This document shows positions 46,601 through 53,986 of a stretch of 64,000 nt of DNA, piece by piece. Location: positions 806,001 to 870,000 of the forward strand of contig JADGEL010000001.1 of NCBI GenBank assembly GCA_016744415.1, read 5' to 3'. The stretch comes from Flavobacteriaceae bacterium. GTDB taxonomy: Bacteria > Bacteroidota > Bacteroidia > Flavobacteriales > Flavobacteriaceae. The translations under genes and the position numbers were made by a program. The notes beneath the pieces were generated by a model that did no database searches, was not told the DNA's origin, and saw only the letters and a list, made by a program, of their open reading frames with translations. Within the stretch, counting starts at the first letter, position 1. Each line of letters starts with the position of its first letter.

Positions 46601-47033
46601 TTAATCCACGACTAATACTCCCTGATGTATTTAGGCCATCAAAAGGTTTAAAAAATTGATTTTTTCTATCAGTAGAGTAAGAATATAAAGTTGCGTTTGG
46701 TGTTGCATATGGAACGATTAACTTTTTATCGAATTTGTAATAGGTTTTGGTTAAAAATTCTGGATATGCATAATATTCAATTTCGATTGTTGGGTATTTT
46801 TCTTTGCTGATAATCAATAATGATTTGGAAAAGTCAATGCTGTAGTTTGTTGAATCAATAAGGGTTTTGTCTGCATCAAAAACTCTAAAAATAAATGGAT
46901 TGATACTGACAGAATCAATATAAACAGAATCCTTTTTAATGGATATTTTTTTAGATCGAAAGTTAGTATTGTCAGTTTGAGATTGGGCAAATAAACCCCA
47001 AAAAACGACACATATAAGTAAAACTTTCTTCAT
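43656..47033 (-). CDS. Very large outer-membrane beta-barrel protein, unknown function
   Basis: 1125 residues. Signal peptide (MKKVLLICVVFWGLFAQSQ), an N-terminal globular region (20-130), then long runs of amphipathic beta-strands such as SRGLTVGSNQDAVVNSALDL and KVTLRASITDSNIP, and a barrel-like end LGRKSETSKTIHTGTVQLRANF finishing with Phe. A calcium- or loop-like WIDYNDNGIQELNEFE segment lies near residue 800. It looks like a large barrel related to unassigned flavobacterial surface proteins; no TonB box or plug is visible, so it is not an ordinary receptor. Single gene. Confidence 0.68.
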   Translation of the reverse strand: MKKVLLICVVFWGLFAQSQTDNTNFRSKKISIKKDSVYIDSVSINPFIFRVFDADKTLIDSTNYSIDFSKSLLIISKEKYPTIEIEYYAYPEFLTKTYYKFDKKLIVPYATPNATLYSYSTDRKNQFFKPFDGLNTSGSISRGLTVGSNQDAVVNSALDLQIAGKLSDKVTLRASITDSNIPIQENGYTQQLNEFDRVFIELFTDNWSIKAGDVNLQTSNTYFGNFMKKVSGISVNGTINHADAKTTIFASCALVRGKFTSYEFVGQESNQGPYRLFGPNNEQYIIIISGSETVYVNGLPLKRGENNDYIIDYNTSEITFMPTFPINANMRISVDFQYSDQNYTRFITHNGGEYKDEKFSIGASYYLESDAKNQPVQQDLTDEQKQILADAGNDKTKMVAPSAVLTSYSENKILYRKEIVGTTETFVYSTDSNDELYAVRFSNLGNNLGAYQLRETIATGKIYEYIGENMGDFAPVVQLVAPNKLQLAIVSAGYNPSDKTNIYAEIALSQNDQNLFSDIDNNTNDGLATKVGWQQTIVDNKWDLKSNVNFESVSENFTTVQRFRNIEFNRDWNLENPTGNQQLFNAGISYGNEENGAINYIFEFLKFSDSFDGNRHNLNANLHFDKLKIDIVSSLLNSKTIIEENSFLRLYSVAKYSFNNSWVGAKINAEDNKQTDIVTHNLSPLSQKFSEYEGFFGIGDSTKVFVEVGVNIRANDSVKSNALERVSNAQTYFINSQLIQNKNTRLSLFVNYRTVENINFEDTKSLNSRLLYNQQLFNRMVSLNTVYETASGNLSQQEFTYIEVEPGQGFYTWIDYNDNGIQELNEFEIAQFPDEATFLRVALPTLNYIPTHQTKLSQSININLQQWSNKSGFKKIVSHFQNQTFLLIDNKQERIGDSFNMNPFETENLLGLNSSFKNSLFFNRGKQRFSTNYTIINSRVKTSFTVDNVENKIKLHQLQFVHKMGDYWLLDLKGTGANNKNSSSNYSNRNYDLDSYSINPKISYLYNSFTSLDVFYEFKNKENTIGSFETLDAHKMGISFKASNQKKTSVNADFNFYINNFEGNQNSPVAYQMLEGLQPGKNFTWSLLWQQRLTNFLDLNISYLGRKSETSKTIHTGTVQLRANF

Positions 47034-47125
47034 TTATTTAATCAACGAAATAAAAACAAAAATAGTTTAAATATATTCACGGTCATTTGTGAGTTCTAAA
47101 AACTATTTGAGGAAATTTGAAGAGG

Positions 47126-47794
47126 TTATTTCTTTTTATTCACTACAAAATCCTTGAGGTAAAAAGGCTCAAAATATGCAGAATTTTCAAAATCACTTAG
47201 CTGTAATTTTTGAAAAGCCAACATTCCCATTTCATTTGCTGATGGTAATCTATCCTCAACAAAAACTGCATTTGGATGTGAAATCAATTCCTTGGTTTTT
47301 GGGACTCCATCACCAATAAAAATAACTTGACCTTTTTCCAAATAATCTTGAAAAGAAAATTCATCTAAAATCTGCGCTTCAATTTCTCTTATCTGATTAT
47401 TATTTATATCAAAAACAGCAGAATATACTTCCATCCGTCTTGCATCTAACATTGGTATGACAAATCCATTTTCAAGATCTCTTTGTAAAGCCAAACTTTG
47501 TAAGGTGCTAATAGAAATCAATGGAATATCTAAAGCAAAACACAAACCTTTTGCCGCAGAAACTCCGATACGCAACCCCGTAAAAGAGCCAGGGCCTTTA
47601 CTAATTGCAACAGCATCGAGTTGTTGCATATTAACACCTGCTTTATTTAAAACGGAATCAATAAAAACATGAAGTTTCTCGGCGTGAGAATAATTACCAT
47701 CATTAATTTCTTTTAAAGCGATAACTTTTCCATTTTCTGATAATGATACCGAACAGTTTTTAGTACTTGTTTCTATGTTTAAAATGAATGCCAC
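47126..47794 (-). CDS. tsaB: tRNA threonylcarbamoyladenosine biosynthesis protein TsaB
   Basis: About 222 residues from a GTG start (VAFILNIETST; 47794-47792). TsaB is the non-catalytic partner of TsaD in making t6A at position 37 of ANN-decoding tRNAs. LNIETSTKNCSVSLSENGKV, NYSHAEKLH and GPGSFTGLRIGVSAAKGL are family signatures. An ATG-started reading from 48010 exists but its first part is tRNA-Leu translated in frame (MVELVDTPDLKS...), so it must be rejected. A TATCTTTG box (minus strand, 47816-47823) lies 22 bases before the GTG. Confidence 0.9.
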   Translation of the reverse strand: MAFILNIETSTKNCSVSLSENGKVIALKEINDGNYSHAEKLHVFIDSVLNKAGVNMQQLDAVAISKGPGSFTGLRIGVSAAKGLCFALDIPLISISTLQSLALQRDLENGFVIPMLDARRMEVYSAVFDINNNQIREIEAQILDEFSFQDYLEKGQVIFIGDGVPKTKELISHPNAVFVEDRLPSANEMGMLAFQKLQLSDFENSAYFEPFYLKDFVVNKKK

Positions 47795-47815
47795 AGGTTT
47801 GTTTTTTGATAAATG

Positions 47816-47823
47816 CAAAGATA
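47816..47823 (-). promoter_or_regulatory. Predicted tsaB promoter -7 box
   Basis: CAAAGATA on the plus strand is TATCTTTG on the minus strand. It lies between the tRNA terminator and the GTG start, which supports that start. Confidence 0.6.
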
Positions 47824-47901
47824 CATTATTCCCCTGTATTTTTTTAAATAGTGTTTGGCTGTTGTAATAATTTTTAAAGCTATTTGAGTTTTTTACAAAA
47901 A

Positions 47902-47930
47902 AAAACAGCTCCAATATTTGGAGCTGTTTT
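47902..47930 (-). terminator. Terminator of the tRNA-Gly/tRNA-Leu operon
   Basis: AAAACAGCTCCA and TGGAGCTGTTTT form a perfect 12-bp stem with a 5-base loop. On the minus strand it starts 2 bases after the tRNA-Leu end and is followed by a long T run. Confidence 0.93.
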
Positions 47931-47932
47931 AG

Positions 47933-48016
47933 TACTGAAGGCGGGACTTGAACCCGCACGCCCCAAAGAGCACAGGATTTTAAGTCCGGCGTGTCTACCA
48001 ATTCCACCACTTCAGC
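47933..48016 (-). tRNA. tRNA-Leu (anticodon TAA)
   Basis: 84 bases, class II (long variable arm). Acceptor GCTGAAG pairs with CTTCAGT (G-T at the end), discriminator A73, D-loop GGTAGACACG, anticodon loop CTTAAAA with TAA, and T arm GCGGGTTCAAGTCCCGC. No CCA is encoded. Position 28-42 of the anticodon stem reads as a C-T mismatch in my folding, so the stem register should be checked. Confidence 0.93.
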
Positions 48017-48059
48017 ATTAGATTGCGCACTGCAATCATTGGTATATTTTAATGAGTTG

Positions 48060-48131
48060 AGCGAAAGACGGGATTTGAACCCGCGACCCCCACCTTGGCA
48101 AGGTGATGCTCTACCCCTGAGCTACTTTCGC
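48060..48131 (-). tRNA. tRNA-Gly (anticodon GCC)
   Basis: 72 bases. Acceptor GCGAAAG/CTTTCGC, D-arm AGCTCAGGGGTAGAGC, anticodon stem-loop ACCTTGCCAAGGT with GCC, T arm GCGGGTTCAAATCCCGT, discriminator U73 as usual for bacterial tRNA-Gly. First gene of a two-tRNA operon. Confidence 0.95.
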
Positions 48132-48177
48132 AGTCGTTTTTTTAAAGAACGTTCGTTTAGTTGTTTAAACGAGACGG

Positions 48178-48206
48178 CAAATTTAAAACATTTATATAAA
48201 TCGCAA
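48178..48206 (-). promoter_or_regulatory. Predicted promoter of the tRNA-Gly/tRNA-Leu operon
   Basis: On the minus strand: TTG (48206-48204), 18-base spacer, TAaaTTTG (48185-48178). Good match to the Bacteroidota consensus; start expected near 48174. Confidence 0.6.
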
Positions 48207-48263
48207 AGCTTTTTTGTAAATTATTTTTTAATAAAATCCATTAGATAATATGGTAGAATAAAA

Positions 48264-48271
48264 TATCTTTG
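48264..48271 (+). promoter_or_regulatory. Predicted -7 box of the cytochrome oxidase operon
   Basis: TATCTTTG, a perfect TAnnTTTG, 31 bases before the TTG start of ctaB. Confidence 0.55.
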
Positions 48272-48302
48272 CAAGGTTTTAAAACACAAATAATTTCAAC
48301 TT

Positions 48303-49196
48303 TTGGAAACCCAAAATAAAGCAATAACATTTTCTAGTGCGTTTAGTGATTTTAAGCAACTTACTAAAGTTGGCTTATCACTGAGTGTAGTATTTTCATC
48401 AATAGCAGGATATTTATTAGCAGTTGAAACTGTTGATTACACGATTCTACTTTTATTAGCTGTCGGTGGTTATTTAATGGTAGGGGCTTCAAATGCATTC
48501 AATCAAATTATAGAGAAAGATACAGATGCCTTAATGAAGCGGACTAAAGACAGACCGTTGCCTACGAATAGAATGACAATTTCTACGGCAATGACTATTG
48601 CAATTGTCTTTACAATTATAGGTATAGCAATACTTTATTATATCAATCCTAAATGCGCTTTGTTTGGAGCCATTTCTATTTTTTTATATACAAGTGCTTA
48701 TACCCCATTAAAATCTGTGACTCCTTTATCTGTTTTTGTAGGAGCCATTCCAGGTGCGATTCCTTTTATGTTAGGGTGGGTTGCTGCAACTGGTAGCTTT
48801 TCTATTGAACCAGGAACTTTATTCTTGATTCAATTCTTTTGGCAGTTCCCGCATTTTTGGGCAATTGGTTGGTTGCAATTCGATGAATATAAAAAGGCAG
48901 GATTCAACATGATGCCAATGGGGAGGAAGGACAAAGCAGCAATTCGTCAGATTATTTTATACACAGTGGTGATGATGTTGGTTTCTATTGTGCCAGTTTT
49001 AAAACTTACGGGCGATTTTTGGATTTATCCAGCAACTGCGGTTATAATATTTTTATTAGGAGGCTTAATGCTATACTATGCTGTGAAATTATACAAATAC
49101 CAAACAGATAAAATTGCTAGACAATTAATGTTGTCTAGTGTATTATATATTACTTTAATTCAAATCATTTACGTTGTAGATAAATTTTTACATTAA
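48303..49196 (+). CDS. ctaB: Protoheme IX farnesyltransferase (haem O synthase)
   Basis: 297 residues from a TTG start (METQNKAITF...); no nearer ATG would keep the first helix. UbiA-family prenyltransferase that adds farnesyl to haem B to make haem O, the precursor of oxidase haem. The Asp-rich prenyl-diphosphate site NAFNQIIEKDTDALMKRTKDRPLP spans about residues 61-84; a second polar motif is FDEYKKAGFNM. About nine membrane helices. Its stop overlaps the start of the next gene (TAATG). First gene of the oxidase operon. Confidence 0.94.
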   Translation: METQNKAITFSSAFSDFKQLTKVGLSLSVVFSSIAGYLLAVETVDYTILLLLAVGGYLMVGASNAFNQIIEKDTDALMKRTKDRPLPTNRMTISTAMTIAIVFTIIGIAILYYINPKCALFGAISIFLYTSAYTPLKSVTPLSVFVGAIPGAIPFMLGWVAATGSFSIEPGTLFLIQFFWQFPHFWAIGWLQFDEYKKAGFNMMPMGRKDKAAIRQIILYTVVMMLVSIVPVLKLTGDFWIYPATAVIIFLLGGLMLYYAVKLYKYQTDKIARQLMLSSVLYITLIQIIYVVDKFLH

Positions 49197-49780
49197 TGGA
49201 AAATCAAAATTTAGAGCTAGACTATAAAATGGCAAAACAAAAATCAGCAAAGCCAATGTTGTGGATTTCAATGGTAAGTATGACCATGATGTTTATAGGG
49301 TTAACAAGTGCTTATATTGTTAGTAGTAAAAGAGAAGATTGGGTATCTTTTGAAATGCCATCAGCATTATTTATAAGTACATTACTTATTATTTTGAGTA
49401 GCATTACATTTTTACTCGCAAAAAAAGCCATCAAAAAAGATGATAGAAAAAGTGTAACACTATTTTTATTAGTAACTTTAGCATTAGGTATAGGGTTTGG
49501 ATATTTTCAGCTAGAAGGGTTTTACCAGTTAAACGAAGCGGGTATATTTTTATCAGGAAAAGGAAGTCTTGTTTCGGCATCTATGCTTATGGTCATCTCG
49601 TTTGCGCACTTAGTACACGTACTTGCAGGCTATATTGTACTACTTGTTGTTATTTATAATCATTTTAAAAAACGATACAATGCTACGGAAACACTCGGCT
49701 TAGAGTTGGGTGGTGTCTTTTGGCATTTTGTAGATATTTTGTGGGTATTACTCTTTTTATTTTTCTATTTTATTACCTAA
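49196..49780 (+). CDS. Cytochrome c oxidase subunit III-like protein (short paralogue)
   Basis: 194 residues, five membrane helices. Characteristic subunit III C-terminus with FAHLVHVLAGYIVLLVV and GVFWHFVDILWVLLFLFFYF. Shorter than the next paralogue, which holds the full seven-helix form. Two adjacent subunit III genes are typical for the Bacteroidota oxidase cluster. Probably associates with the oxidase in the inner membrane. Starts at the ATG overlapping the ctaB stop. Confidence 0.88.
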   Translation: MENQNLELDYKMAKQKSAKPMLWISMVSMTMMFIGLTSAYIVSSKREDWVSFEMPSALFISTLLIILSSITFLLAKKAIKKDDRKSVTLFLLVTLALGIGFGYFQLEGFYQLNEAGIFLSGKGSLVSASMLMVISFAHLVHVLAGYIVLLVVIYNHFKKRYNATETLGLELGGVFWHFVDILWVLLFLFFYFIT

Positions 49781-49835
49781 TATAATTTGTTTAAATTTGG
49801 CGAGTTAAAAAAAACTTAAAACTAATATACTTTTT

Positions 49836-50810
49836 ATGGAAGCAAATGTTGCTACTACTAAAGAACAAACTTGGGGAGGCGGAGATTCGAAACCTTTAGG
49901 TTCGAGTTATGGAAAAATGATGATATGGTTCTTTATCGTATCTGATGCACTCACGTTCTCAGGATTCATTATCGCTTATGGCGCAATGCGTTTCAAATTT
50001 TTAGAAACTTGGCCGATTGCCGATGAAGTGTTTACACACATTCCTTTTATACACGGAAATTTCCCAATGCTATATGTAGCATTTATGACCTTTGTGCTGA
50101 TTTTTTCTTCAGTTACAATGGTGTTAGCTGTTGATGCAGGACACAGAATGCAAAAAAATAAAGTTGCTTGGTATATGTTAGCGACTATTATTGGTGGTAT
50201 CATTTTCGTTGGATCACAAGCTTGGGAGTGGAAAACTTTTATCAATGGTTCTTACGGTGCAGTTCAAATGCATGACGGAAAAATATTGCAGTTTGTTGAT
50301 GAGACAGGGCATCAAATTACCTTAGAAAGTTTTGTTTTAGCAAATCATAGTGAAAGAGCTCAACACGAAAGCAATAATGGATTGTGGTTTGTTTCAGAAA
50401 CTGCCTTACCAGAATTTACTCTTGCAGAAGTTACAGCAGCGTTTAAAGCAAATCCAGATATAAGAGTTAGAACTGAGAAAATAGATATGGCTACCAAGTC
50501 TAAAGAAATTCTTTCTAGAGAATCTTCTCTTAATTATTTAGCCGAAGGAAAAGCTATTGTTAAAGGGGCAAATTTAAAAGCAAATGAATATGGTACAACA
50601 TTGTTTGCTGATTTCTTTTTCTTTATTACAGGGTTTCACGGGTTTCACGTTTTATCAGGAATCGCATTCAACATTATCATTTTCTTTAATGTAATTATTG
50701 GGACTTATGAGAAGCGTAAGAGTTATGAAATGGTAGAAAAAGTTGGACTGTATTGGCACTTTGTAGATTTAGTTTGGGTATTTGTATTCACATTCTTCTA
50801 CTTAGTTTAA
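49836..50810 (+). CDS. Cytochrome c oxidase subunit III
   Basis: 324 residues. Seven-helix subunit III with ITGFHGFHVLSGIAFNI and YWHFVDLVWVFVFTFFYLV. A polar insert of roughly 100 residues (about 140-245, from SYGAVQMHDGKI to KGANLKANEYG) lies between helices where other oxidases have a short loop. It lies 55 bases after the short paralogue and 20 before subunit IV. The catalytic subunit I is not in this window. Confidence 0.92.
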   Translation: MEANVATTKEQTWGGGDSKPLGSSYGKMMIWFFIVSDALTFSGFIIAYGAMRFKFLETWPIADEVFTHIPFIHGNFPMLYVAFMTFVLIFSSVTMVLAVDAGHRMQKNKVAWYMLATIIGGIIFVGSQAWEWKTFINGSYGAVQMHDGKILQFVDETGHQITLESFVLANHSERAQHESNNGLWFVSETALPEFTLAEVTAAFKANPDIRVRTEKIDMATKSKEILSRESSLNYLAEGKAIVKGANLKANEYGTTLFADFFFFITGFHGFHVLSGIAFNIIIFFNVIIGTYEKRKSYEMVEKVGLYWHFVDLVWVFVFTFFYLV

Positions 50811-50830
50811 TCAAAAAAATATTAGATAAA

Positions 50831-51184
50831 ATGGCACACGAAGCAGCACATGAATCTCACACAGGATTAATCTGGAAAGTATTTATTTTCCTTTCTATAA
50901 TTACTTTGGTAGAAGTTGTATTGGGTATATACAAACCAGCATCTTTACACCTTTCATCAATTTTAGGAACAAGTCCTTTAAACTGGATATTCTTAATCTT
51001 AACCTTGGTTAAAGCCTACGGAATTACATGGTATTTTATGCACATGAAAGAAGAAAAAGCCTCAATGCGTAGAGCAGTAGTTTGGACAAGTATCTTTTTA
51101 ATTTGTTATTTAACAGCCTTACTGTTAATTGAAGGTAGTTATTTAAACGAAGTGATGACTCCCTATGTAAAATGGGATTATTAA
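50831..51184 (+). CDS. Cytochrome c oxidase subunit IV family protein
   Basis: 117 residues from the Met at 50831 (MAHEAAHESHTGL). An upstream frame starting at 50753 lies inside the subunit III gene and is not used. Three membrane helices (about 14-35, 47-66 and 80-100) with KAYGITWYFMHMKEEKASMRR, the COX4/caa3-type pattern. Small structural or assembly subunit. A hairpin terminator follows 22 bases after the stop. Confidence 0.87.
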   Translation: MAHEAAHESHTGLIWKVFIFLSIITLVEVVLGIYKPASLHLSSILGTSPLNWIFLILTLVKAYGITWYFMHMKEEKASMRRAVVWTSIFLICYLTALLLIEGSYLNEVMTPYVKWDY

Positions 51185-51205
51185 TAAAATAAAATGGTAA
51201 ACAAG

Positions 51206-51225
51206 AAGGTGGATTTTTCCACCTT
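51206..51225 (+). terminator. Terminator after cytochrome oxidase subunit IV
   Basis: AAGGTGGA pairs with TCCACCTT around a TTTT loop, then eight T. It lies between subunit IV and the Sco-like gene and overlaps a too-long upstream reading of that gene. Confidence 0.82.
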
Positions 51226-51244
51226 TTTTTTGATATTAACACAA

Positions 51245-51886
51245 ATGAATAAGACAAAAAAATTTCTTGTACTTTTTACACTTTTTATAGTACCCTTACT
51301 TTTTTATATCTTCTTGTCTAAAGGAATTTATAAATATGCCAATTTACCAATCTTAACAGAAAATGTTGTTGATATTAGTGGAGATGCCACTTTTGAAGAG
51401 CATTTTACTGTCGTATGTTTTTTAGGAGATGACCTGTCAAAAACTAAAGGACAACTCTTTAATTTGAATGAAACAATTTATAAAAGGTATAATAAGAGTT
51501 TATATTTTCAAACATTAGTGATTGTTGCTCCTGGAGAAGAAGATGAAATTGAGCAGATAAAAAATAGATTAGGAACTTATGCAGATGCTAGCAAATGGAA
51601 ATTTGTTATAACTACTAAAGAAAACATTGTAGCTATTTTTAACAGCTTTGATACGCCTTATATGCTAAATGATAATTTTGGATCTGACTACGCTTTTATT
51701 GTTGATAGAGAATTGCGCTTACGCGGTAGAAAAGACGATGATGATATAGATGACGGAAAGTTATATGGGTATGATATGAATTCCGTTGCTATACTAAAAA
51801 ACAAAATGCGCGATGATATCGGAATCATTTATTACCAATTAAAAAAGTCAATGCAAAAAGAAAAACGTCGTAAAAGAGAAATCTAA
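51245..51886 (+). CDS. Sco/thioredoxin-fold-like membrane protein lacking the copper cysteines
   Basis: 213 residues from the Met at 51245 (MNKTKKFLVLFTLF). One N-terminal membrane helix, then a domain whose layout matches Sco1: FTVVCFLGDDLSKT where Sco has T.C..xC, ADASKWKFVIT, then SDYAFIVDRELRLRGR. The Cys pair that carries copper is absent (only one Cys). It probably supports the oxidase complex structurally or is a degenerate Sco paralogue. A starting codon at 51194 would include the terminator and is rejected. Ends in a basic tail (KEKRRKREI). Confidence 0.7.
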   Translation: MNKTKKFLVLFTLFIVPLLFYIFLSKGIYKYANLPILTENVVDISGDATFEEHFTVVCFLGDDLSKTKGQLFNLNETIYKRYNKSLYFQTLVIVAPGEEDEIEQIKNRLGTYADASKWKFVITTKENIVAIFNSFDTPYMLNDNFGSDYAFIVDRELRLRGRKDDDDIDDGKLYGYDMNSVAILKNKMRDDIGIIYYQLKKSMQKEKRRKREI

Positions 51887-51891
51887 TTTAC

Positions 51892-51920
51892 TTGTCTTTC
51901 CCGCGTAGGCGAGAATCCAG
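51892..51920. repeat. Palindromic intergenic repeat, single arm
   Basis: TTGTCTTTC followed by CCGCgtagGCGAGAATCCAG; the inner TTCCCGC/GCGAGAA arms form a hairpin with one mismatch, then T-rich DNA. Same family as 9254-9325; it may double as a terminator of the Sco-like gene. Confidence 0.6.
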
Positions 51921-51951
51921 TTTTTTAATTAAGATTGTAAGAGGCAGTTTT

Positions 51952-52443
51952 CTAAAAAAGCGATTGTTGTTTTACACCACTTTCATGTTCTAATAACCAT
52001 TTTTTGCGCCAGATGCCCCCTGCATATCCTGTTAATGAACCATCAGAGCCTATGACTCTGTGACAAGGAATAACAATCCACAGTGGGTTTTTTCCATTGG
52101 CCGATGCAACAGCTCTTATCGCTTTTACATCGCCTATTTTTTTGGTCTGTTCTAAATAACTTCTTGTTTTTCCAAATGGGATATTCAATAATTCTTTCCA
52201 AACAGATTGTTGAAATACAGTGCCTTGGGGATTCAATTTTAAATCGAATTCTTTTCGTGTATTGTCAAAGAATTCTTTTAATTGAGTAACACAATCTAAT
52301 AAACATTCAGGTATTTCGTTTTGAACACTAAGTGGAGTTGAAGCGTCATCATCCAAAACGGAAATTTCAGTGAGTCCATTTTCATCACCAGTAATTTTGG
52401 CAATTCCGATAGGAGTATTTATGTGTGTGGTTTCAAGTTCCAT
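51952..52443 (-). CDS. ogt: Methylated-DNA--protein-cysteine methyltransferase
   Basis: 163 residues. Suicide repair enzyme that takes the alkyl group from O6-alkylguanine onto a Cys. N-terminal domain plus the DNA-binding domain FQQSVWKELLNIPFGKTRSY; the acceptor cysteine is Cys127 in IPCHRVIGSDGSLTGYAGG. It complements the Cys-less ATL protein at 19005-19343. The SDR gene is 4 bases upstream on the same strand. Confidence 0.94.
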   Translation of the reverse strand: MELETTHINTPIGIAKITGDENGLTEISVLDDDASTPLSVQNEIPECLLDCVTQLKEFFDNTRKEFDLKLNPQGTVFQQSVWKELLNIPFGKTRSYLEQTKKIGDVKAIRAVASANGKNPLWIVIPCHRVIGSDGSLTGYAGGIWRKKWLLEHESGVKQQSLF

Positions 52444-52447
52444 AGTA

Positions 52448-53164
52448 TTACATTCTTTTGTAAATCCAGCTAGGGATTATTTTTAGTAATAAAGCAATAA
52501 GTTTCCAACGTTTGGTAACATATCCAATTTCCTTCTTTTTTTGGATAATAAAATAAATTTGTTTTGCCACTTTCTCTTTTGGAGCTATCCAAAATAAACC
52601 ATCGCCTTTCGCCATATCAGTATCCACCAAACCAGGTCTAATATCAGTTATATAAATCAATTTTTTTGATTGCTTTGCTTTTTGTCTTAAGCCTTCTAAG
52701 TAATTAATTTGATAAGCTTTTGAGGCATTGTAAGAAGGTGCAATGCCACTTCCTCGCAATCCGCCAACAGAACTAATTGCCGTAATTTGACCTACACCTT
52801 GTTTGTCGAAATAATTATATGTCCAATCTATTATTTCTGTGAATGCGCTAACATTTAAATCTATGGTAGCTTTTTCTAATTTATAATTTAAATCCGGATT
52901 TAATTCGCCCGTTCCAGAACTCAAGATAAGTAAATCCAATCCGCCTAATTCATCAACTAACTCCTTTAGTTTTTCTGAGTTATTATCAGAGGTACAATCA
53001 AAATTTTTAATATAAAACCTTGAAGGGTTTGTCGCTTTTAACTCTTTAAGTTTTTTAATGCGCCTTCCAGTAATTCCAACAAGCCAATTAGTATTTTCAT
53101 AAATTTTTGCAAGTTCATTTCCAATACCAGAAGTGGCACCAACAATTATTACTTTTTTCTTCAT
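52448..53164 (-). CDS. Short-chain dehydrogenase/reductase (classical SDR)
   Basis: 238 residues from the second Met (MKKKVIIVGATSGIG). NAD(P)-binding motif GATSGIG, catalytic Ser in SSVGGLRGSG and YxxxK in YNASKAYQINYLEG. An NAD(P)-dependent oxidoreductase of unknown substrate. Sits between ogt and tatD on the same strand, with short gaps (4 and 9 bases). Confidence 0.88.
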   Translation of the reverse strand: MKKKVIIVGATSGIGNELAKIYENTNWLVGITGRRIKKLKELKATNPSRFYIKNFDCTSDNNSEKLKELVDELGGLDLLILSSGTGELNPDLNYKLEKATIDLNVSAFTEIIDWTYNYFDKQGVGQITAISSVGGLRGSGIAPSYNASKAYQINYLEGLRQKAKQSKKLIYITDIRPGLVDTDMAKGDGLFWIAPKEKVAKQIYFIIQKKKEIGYVTKRWKLIALLLKIIPSWIYKRM

Positions 53165-53173
53165 ATGCATTGG

Positions 53174-53941
53174 TTATATTCCAAAAATTTCTTTTGAATT
53201 TTGTGTTGTGATTTTTGCAATTTCATCAAATGTCAATCCATAAATATCAACTAGTTTGTCAATTACATTGATGATATAGCGGCTTTCATTTCGTTTACCT
53301 CTATAGGGTGTTGGGGCTAAATAAGGCGAGTCAGTTTCTAACACAATATGTTCTATCGGAATTTGATTTAGAAACTTATCAATCTTGCCATTTTTAAAAG
53401 TGACAACTCCACCAATACCTAATTTCATATTATAAGAAATGGCGCGTTGAGCTTGTTCTTCAGTTCCTGTAAAACAATGAAAAATTCCAAAGAGATTTTC
53501 ATCCTTTTCAGATTCTAATACTTCAAATATTTCATCAAAAGCATCTCGACAGTGAATCACAATTGGTATTTTTTTTTCTTTAGCCCATTGTATTTGAGTT
53601 TTAAAAACTTCTTGTTGTTGTATTAAAAAAGTCTTGTCCCAATACAAGTCAATCCCAATTTCTCCTATAGCATAAAACGATCTTTTGTCAATCATTTCTC
53701 TTACGTGAGCCAATTCTTCTTTGTAATTTTCTTTTACTGATGTTGGATGCAGACCCATCATTAAGAATACGTTTTCAGGATAGTTTTTTTCTAAAGACAA
53801 CATCGAATCTGTGTATGCAGAATCAATTGCAGGAATAAAAAAACGAGTAACTCCAGCATCCAAAGACCGTTGCATCATTTGGTTACGATCTTCGTTAAAT
53901 TGTGAGCTGTATAAATGGGTGTGTGTATCCGTAATATTCAT
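53174..53941 (-). CDS. tatD: TatD-family metal-dependent hydrolase (nuclease)
   Basis: 255 residues. TIM-barrel hydrolase; family members are 3'-5' exonucleases or deoxyribonucleases. Metal ligands are readable: THTHL (residues 5-9), GEIGIDLYWD (Glu), IVIHCRDAF, GIFHCFTG and ETDSPYLAP. First gene of tatD-SDR-ogt. It is divergent from the retropepsin-like gene. Confidence 0.94.
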   Translation of the reverse strand: MNITDTHTHLYSSQFNEDRNQMMQRSLDAGVTRFFIPAIDSAYTDSMLSLEKNYPENVFLMMGLHPTSVKENYKEELAHVREMIDKRSFYAIGEIGIDLYWDKTFLIQQQEVFKTQIQWAKEKKIPIVIHCRDAFDEIFEVLESEKDENLFGIFHCFTGTEEQAQRAISYNMKLGIGGVVTFKNGKIDKFLNQIPIEHIVLETDSPYLAPTPYRGKRNESRYIINVIDKLVDIYGLTFDEIAKITTQNSKEIFGI

Positions 53942-53951
53942 CGAGTTTATT

Positions 53952-53959
53952 TACTTTTG
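53952..53959 (+). promoter_or_regulatory. Predicted -7 box of the retropepsin-like gene
   Basis: TACTTTTG (TAnnTTTG), 27 bases before the Met at 53987. It supports that start, because an earlier one at 53915 would sit upstream of the box and inside tatD. Confidence 0.5.
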
Positions 53960-53986
53960 GTAAAAATACTATTTTATATTACCAAT

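Noticed and set aside
47795-48010. N-terminal extension of tsaB by 72 residues
   Set aside because: It translates tRNA-Leu and its terminator. No TsaB homologue has it, and a promoter box lies downstream of it.
47991-48248. 85-residue frame on the plus strand
   Set aside because: It is the antisense of the tRNA genes; ERRDLNPRPPPWQGD is a classic artefact of translating tRNA backwards.
50753-50830. Earlier start of oxidase subunit IV
   Set aside because: It overlaps the end of the subunit III gene and does not resemble the family; the Met at 50831 does.
51194-51244. Earlier start of the Sco-like protein
   Set aside because: It would include the hairpin terminator at 51206-51225.
53915-53986. 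Earlier start of the retropepsin-like protein
   Set aside because: It starts inside tatD and before the likely promoter box at 53952.
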